Below, one piece after another: positions 7,089-10,450 of a DNA stretch of 10,450 bases. Source of the stretch: Pseudomonadota bacterium. GTDB lineage: Bacteria; Pseudomonadota; Gammaproteobacteria; Burkholderiales; Burkholderiaceae_B. The notes under the pieces are model-generated. The model had not been told where the DNA came from, searched no databases, and saw nothing but the letters and a program-made list of their open reading frames with translations. Position 1 is the stretch's first letter, and every line of letters starts with the position of its first letter. The stretch spans positions 1 to 10,450 of the forward strand of contig JAFAGQ010000395.1 of the NCBI GenBank assembly GCA_023422555.1, in the 5' to 3' direction. The position numbers were made by a program, and so were the translations under genes.

Positions 7089-8057
7089 ATGATTAACTCA
7101 CGTCGCGCGGTACTGGCCAGTCTCATCGCCTGTGCCGGCATCACCGCTTTTCCCGCAATTGCCAGCGCTGCCAGCGAGTGGCCGACCCAGCCTATTACAC
7201 TTGTTGTTCCCTTTCAGCCAGGTGGTGGCACTGATGCCGTTGCACGCAGTTTTGCAAAAGCAGCGGAAAAGCATTTTCCCAAGGGCATGATTGTGCTCAA
7301 TAAATCCGGAGCGGGCGGTGCCGTCGGCTGGAAATATGTGCTGAATCAGAAACCGGATGGCCATACGCTTGCTGTGGTGACAGGTGAATTCGTGACCTTG
7401 CCATTGCTGAATCTGTTTGACCGTTCCTATAAAGACTTCACGCCTCTGGTCCAGCTGAATGCCGATCCAACAACACTGGTTGTGCATGCAGACTCACCCT
7501 ACAAGACCGTAGAAGATTTCCTGGCTGCAGCAAAAAAGAACCCGGATGGTATGAACGTGGGTACGCCGGGAACTGGTGCCGTGTATGACGTGGCGCTGAG
7601 CGCCTTCGAAGTCAAATCAGGCACCAAGGTAACGCATGTTCCATATCCTGGTTCGGGTCCGTCTTTACTGGCCTTGCTGGGCAAACAGGTGGATGCGGTG
7701 GCAACCAGCCCGGCTGAAGCCGCAGAATATGTGCGTAGCGGCAAACTGCGGTTGCTGGTGGTCATGAACGAAGAGCGTGTGCCGGAATTCAAGGATGTGC
7801 CGACAGCAAAAGAAAAAGGGATTGATGTGTCTTACGGTACCTGGCGCGGCGTGGCTGGTCCGAAAAACATGCCACCGGAAGCTGTGAAAGTCTTGTCGGA
7901 AGCTTTCGAGAAAGTGGCGCAGGATCCGGAACTGATCAAATCGATCAAGGATCAGAACCTCGGCTATGTCTACGCGGATGGCGAAACATTCCGCAAGAAG
8001 ATGGAAGTTGAAACAGAAGGCTATGCCAAGGTACTGAAAGAGCTGGATATTAAATAG
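7089..8057 (+). CDS. Bug-family (TctC) periplasmic solute-binding protein
   Basis: A 322-residue tripartite tricarboxylate transporter (TTT) receptor of the Bug family, which captures small, mostly carboxylate-bearing solutes in the periplasm. The signal peptide (1 to about 28) starts MINSRRAVLA and ends AIASAAS, with a probable cut after ASA; the twin Arg gives it a Tat-like look, though the core is also compatible with Sec. Family motifs are clear: ITLVVPFQPGGGTDAVAR (near residue 36), the NKSGAGGAVG loop, NVGTPGTGAVYD, and HVPYPGSGPSLLALLGKQVD. The start at 7089 is chosen over a possible upstream start at 6999 because GGAG (7077-7080) lies eight bases before it and the signal peptide begins there. 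No TctA or TctB membrane genes are in the window, so this is an orphan receptor here, common in Alcaligenaceae. It heads the catabolic cassette; its ligand is probably that pathway's substrate, which is unknown. Confidence 0.92.
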   Translation: MINSRRAVLASLIACAGITAFPAIASAASEWPTQPITLVVPFQPGGGTDAVARSFAKAAEKHFPKGMIVLNKSGAGGAVGWKYVLNQKPDGHTLAVVTGEFVTLPLLNLFDRSYKDFTPLVQLNADPTTLVVHADSPYKTVEDFLAAAKKNPDGMNVGTPGTGAVYDVALSAFEVKSGTKVTHVPYPGSGPSLLALLGKQVDAVATSPAEAAEYVRSGKLRLLVVMNEERVPEFKDVPTAKEKGIDVSYGTWRGVAGPKNMPPEAVKVLSEAFEKVAQDPELIKSIKDQNLGYVYADGETFRKKMEVETEGYAKVLKELDIK

Positions 8058-8092
8058 ACCGGCGAATTTTCGTTACTCACAACTCACATTTT

Positions 8093-8110
8093 GCCCCGCA
8101 AGGCCGGGGC
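8093..8110 (+). other. GC-rich hairpin between Bug and dioxygenase genes
   Basis: GCCCC (8093-8097) and GGGGC (8106-8110) pair around an 8-base loop, immediately before the AAGGA (8112-8116) ribosome-binding site of the next gene. It could protect the 3' end of the Bug message, giving more receptor than enzyme, or tune translation of the dioxygenase. No T-run follows. Confidence 0.35.
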
Positions 8111-8122
8111 CAAGGAATTTAC

Positions 8123-8629
8123 ATGAGCGAACTTACACCCTATCGTTATCCCAATCCCGCTGAGGCGCTGAAAGATATTGTTGTACCTCACGCCGTGCCC
8201 GAAGACGAACGCGTCTGGGTGCCGCAAGCGCCCAATGTCTGGTTTCGTCCTCTCTGTCTGAACGTATCCCAGGGGTATTGGATGAATCTGCTGCGCGTCA
8301 GAAAATCCGGCGTGCTGAGCTGTCATCGACACCCACAGCCGGTACATGGCTATGTGATCAAGGGCACATGGCGCTATCTTGAGCATGACTGGGTGGCAAC
8401 TGAAGGCAGCTATGTCTTTGAGCCACCGGGCGAAACACATACGCTATATGTACCGGAAGATGTGGAAGAAATGATAACCATGTTCCAGGTCAATGGCATC
8501 ATGTATTACGTGGACAGTGAAGGCAATCACACAGGTTATGAAGATGTGTTTGTAAAACTGGATATGTGCCGCAAGCACTATGAAAGCGTTGGACTGGGTG
8601 CTGATTACGTTGATCAGTTCGTGCGCTGA
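8123..8629 (+). CDS. Cupin dioxygenase, 2,4'-dihydroxyacetophenone dioxygenase family
   Basis: A 168-residue single-domain cupin. The first cupin motif reads SCHRHPQPVHGYVIKGTW and the second EPPGETHTLYVPED. The likely Fe(II) ligands are His68, His70 and His106, matching the three-histidine site of 2,4'-dihydroxyacetophenone dioxygenase in spacing. The segments WRYLEHDWVA, YVDSEGNHTGYEDVF and CRKHYESVGLG are typical of that family. The characterised member cleaves the C-C bond beside the ketone of a hydroxyaryl hydroxyketone; many relatives in Bug cassettes have no known substrate, so the exact reaction here is open. AAGGA (8112-8116) lies six bases before the ATG. The gene follows the Bug receptor by 65 bases and precedes the first dehydrogenase by 2, which supports a role in one catabolic operon. 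Length is normal and no key residue appears missing. Confidence 0.85.
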   Translation: MSELTPYRYPNPAEALKDIVVPHAVPEDERVWVPQAPNVWFRPLCLNVSQGYWMNLLRVRKSGVLSCHRHPQPVHGYVIKGTWRYLEHDWVATEGSYVFEPPGETHTLYVPEDVEEMITMFQVNGIMYYVDSEGNHTGYEDVFVKLDMCRKHYESVGLGADYVDQFVR

Positions 8630-8631
8630 TC

Positions 8632-9378
8632 ATGACGAAAGCAAAGGCGAATTACGATTTTTCGGGGCGCTGTGCCGTTGTAACCGGGGGCAGCAGCGGA
8701 ATTGGTCTGGATATTGCACAGCATTTGCTTGCTGCTGGCGCAGATGTGTGGGTATGGGACAGGAATGCGCCGCCAGAGGATTTGCTGCAACAAGGTGTGC
8801 AATTCAGTCAGGTTGACGTTTGTGATAGCGCGACACTCAATGACGCTTGCAATAAGGCAGCCGGAAAATACGGACATATCGACATGCTGGTCAATTGCGC
8901 CGGTTTTGCCGGTTCGACCCGACCGCTGGAAGAAACCGATCCGCAGGAATGGCAACAGGTCATCGCGGTTAATCTGGTTGGCGTTTATAACACTTGTCGT
9001 GTGGCTGTACCGGTCATGAAATCGGCGCCGGCAGCGCGAATCGTCAATATCGCATCGCTTGCCGGCAAGGAAGGCACGCCAAATGCGTCGGCGTATAGTG
9101 CGGCCAAGGCTGGCGTACTGGCCCTGACAAAATCGCTGGGCAAAGAGCTGGCACAGACCACCATGCGCGTTAATGCAATTGCGCCTGCCGCCATCAATAC
9201 GGCGTTGCTGCAGCAGATGTCGCCATCACATGTGCAAACCATGATCGATAAAAGCCCCATGAAACGGCTTGGCGAGTGTGAAGAGGTATCTGATCTGACG
9301 CTCTGGCTGCTGTCCGAGTCGTGTTCATTCAGTACCGGTGCGGTATTTGATCTGTCCGGTGGCCGTGCCACTTATTGA
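8632..9378 (+). CDS. Short-chain dehydrogenase/reductase, NAD-type (first of two)
   Basis: A 248-residue classical SDR. Visible motifs are the nucleotide loop TGGSSGIG (18-25), Asp43 at the end of strand 2 (VWVWDRN), which favours NAD over NADP, NCAG (88-91), and the catalytic set Asn114, Ser142, Tyr155 and Lys159 (YSAAK). The C-terminal FDLSGG is the usual SDR end. It most likely oxidises a secondary alcohol to a ketone, or the reverse; the substrate cannot be read from sequence. The start codon lies 2 bases after the dioxygenase stop and has no clear Shine-Dalgarno sequence, so translation is probably coupled to the upstream gene. One plausible role is making or consuming the hydroxyketone handled by the cupin enzyme, which is an inference from position. 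Confidence 0.9.
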   Translation: MTKAKANYDFSGRCAVVTGGSSGIGLDIAQHLLAAGADVWVWDRNAPPEDLLQQGVQFSQVDVCDSATLNDACNKAAGKYGHIDMLVNCAGFAGSTRPLEETDPQEWQQVIAVNLVGVYNTCRVAVPVMKSAPAARIVNIASLAGKEGTPNASAYSAAKAGVLALTKSLGKELAQTTMRVNAIAPAAINTALLQQMSPSHVQTMIDKSPMKRLGECEEVSDLTLWLLSESCSFSTGAVFDLSGGRATY

Positions 9379-9396
9379 TGGAATTTTGGAAAACGT

Positions 9397-10122
9397 ATGA
9401 GCTTCAAATCAGATTTGTTAAAAGGTAAAACCGCCGTCGTGACAGGCGGAACGCAGGGAATCGGGCGCGCCATTACGGAAGCGCTGGCCGAACTTGGCGC
9501 GAAAGTTTACGCGGCGGGGCTTGCTTCAGCCACAGATGACTCCTATCGTCATGAGACTATCAGCGAAGCCATTCTGGACATTACGCAGGAACAGGAGATT
9601 GAGGCGTTCGTGCGTTCACTGGATCGTGTGGATATTCTCATCAATTGCGCCGGTATCATCGCAAGGGTCGAGGAGTTCAAGCTTCCCGTGTTTGAGAAGG
9701 TGATTGACGTCAATCTGATCGGAACCATGCGTTTGTGCGAAGCGTTGCGCCCGTTGCTGGCTGAATCGAAAGGTTGCGTCGTCAACATGGCATCCATGCT
9801 CAGCTTTTTTGGGGGCGGGCTGGTGCCCGGCTACAGTGCCAGCAAGGGTGGGATTGCACAGCTGACCAAGTCGCTGGCGATTGCTTATGCCCAGGAAGGG
9901 ATTCGCGTGAACGCCGTGGCGCCTGGCTGGATTGCCACGCCCCTGACCGAAGCGTTGCAGAATGATGAAAGCCGGGCGAAGCCCATTCTGGATCGCACGC
10001 CGCTCAAGCGTTGGGGAACGCCAGAGGATGTGGCGCGTGCCGTCATCTTTCTGTGTTCAGACGCGTCTTCGTTCATGACGGGTGTTATCATGCCGGTTGA
10101 TGGTGGCTATATGGTAACTTGA
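9397..10122 (+). CDS. Short-chain dehydrogenase/reductase (second of two)
   Basis: A 241-residue classical SDR with TGGTQGIG (17-24), NCAG (83-86), Asn106, Ser133, Tyr146 and Lys150 (YSASK), then VAPGWIATPL and the end motif PVDGGYMV. After strand 2 it reads VYAAGL with no Asp, unlike the preceding SDR, so cofactor preference may differ (NADP or either). It sits 18 bases after the first SDR, with a weak GGA (9388-9390) before its ATG. The two SDRs are clearly different proteins rather than a recent duplication: they share family motifs but diverge elsewhere, and this one has a shorter middle section. It probably catalyses a separate redox step of the same pathway; the substrate is unknown. 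Confidence 0.9.
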   Translation: MSFKSDLLKGKTAVVTGGTQGIGRAITEALAELGAKVYAAGLASATDDSYRHETISEAILDITQEQEIEAFVRSLDRVDILINCAGIIARVEEFKLPVFEKVIDVNLIGTMRLCEALRPLLAESKGCVVNMASMLSFFGGGLVPGYSASKGGIAQLTKSLAIAYAQEGIRVNAVAPGWIATPLTEALQNDESRAKPILDRTPLKRWGTPEDVARAVIFLCSDASSFMTGVIMPVDGGYMVT

Positions 10123-10131
10123 CTTTTCATC

Positions 10132-10450
10132 ATGACAATAATCACTCCTCTGCAGGACAAGCCAGGCCAGAAAGTGGCCGGCACCGCTTCATTTTCCAAG
10201 TTCATGCGTGTATTGGACGCCATTGCAGTCAATGCAGCAACGGGCGTGACCATACAGGATCTGAGCCGGTCAGTGGGATATCCCAAACCCACGCTGTACC
10301 GAATTGTCGATGCACTGCTCGCAGAGGGGCTGATTATCAACAAGGGCGGCCAGATGTTCAGTCTGGGACCTCGCCTCATCAGCCTGGCCAGTCAGGCACT
10401 GGAAAGTTCCGATCTTCGCAAGGTATGTCGTGAACAGCTGCTGGCGCTGC
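10132..10450 (+). CDS. IclR-family transcriptional regulator (3' end missing)
   Basis: The frame opens at ATG 10132, nine bases after the second SDR stop, and runs off the window with 106 codons visible and no stop. The start of the protein shows an IclR-type winged helix-turn-helix: FSKFMRVLDAIAV (about 22-34), GVTIQDLSRSVGYPKPTLYRIVD (recognition helix near 51-64), then LLAEGLIINKGGQMFSLGPRLI forming the wing and the linker to the ligand-binding domain. An N-terminal stretch of about 20 residues precedes the HTH. No good ribosome-binding site is visible, so translation is probably coupled to the SDR gene. IclR proteins usually sense a pathway metabolite and control their own operon; being co-transcribed here suggests autoregulation through the sites at 6925-6962. 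This is an inference. Confidence 0.87.
   Translation, partial: MTIITPLQDKPGQKVAGTASFSKFMRVLDAIAVNAATGVTIQDLSRSVGYPKPTLYRIVDALLAEGLIINKGGQMFSLGPRLISLASQALESSDLRKVCREQLLAL

Overview
The window (about 50% GC, genes tightly packed and all on the + strand) looks like a chromosomal stretch of a betaproteobacterium of the order Burkholderiales, probably Alcaligenaceae (Advenella, Bordetella or Castellaniella type). This is an inference from the Bug-type (TctC) solute-binding protein, the Bug-linked catabolic cassette and the base composition. I cannot fix the genus.

Region 1 (1-5098) is a two-gene operon with a 4-base ATGA overlap. The first gene enters the window already open. It encodes a TIR domain with its catalytic-type glutamate, one transmembrane helix, a WD40-like beta-propeller and a helical tail. 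The second encodes a two-helix membrane protein with a TrkA-N-like Rossmann fold, a second Rossmann-like segment and a C-terminal RyR (ryanodine receptor) domain. Together they look like a membrane-bound signalling or defence module: a propeller sensor, a TIR enzyme and an NAD/nucleotide-sensing partner. This is the most unusual content of the window.

Region 2 (5271-6783) is a fetA-fetB type ABC transporter pair (11-base overlap), related to the E. coli iron/peroxide-stress exporter. It ends in an intrinsic terminator-like hairpin at 6809-6852.

Region 3 (6784-7088) is a 305-base gene-free stretch. It holds the terminator, an operator-like inverted repeat, a tandem pair of near-identical 14-base sites and a strong leader hairpin.

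Region 4 (7089-10450, running off the end) is a catabolic cassette. It holds a Bug-family periplasmic binding protein, a cupin of the 2,4'-dihydroxyacetophenone dioxygenase family, two short-chain dehydrogenases and the first third or so of an IclR-family regulator. The likely logic is substrate capture, redox steps and an oxidative cleavage, controlled by the IclR protein acting on the sites in region 3. The substrate cannot be read from the sequence. No RNA genes, insertion sequences or CRISPR arrays were seen.
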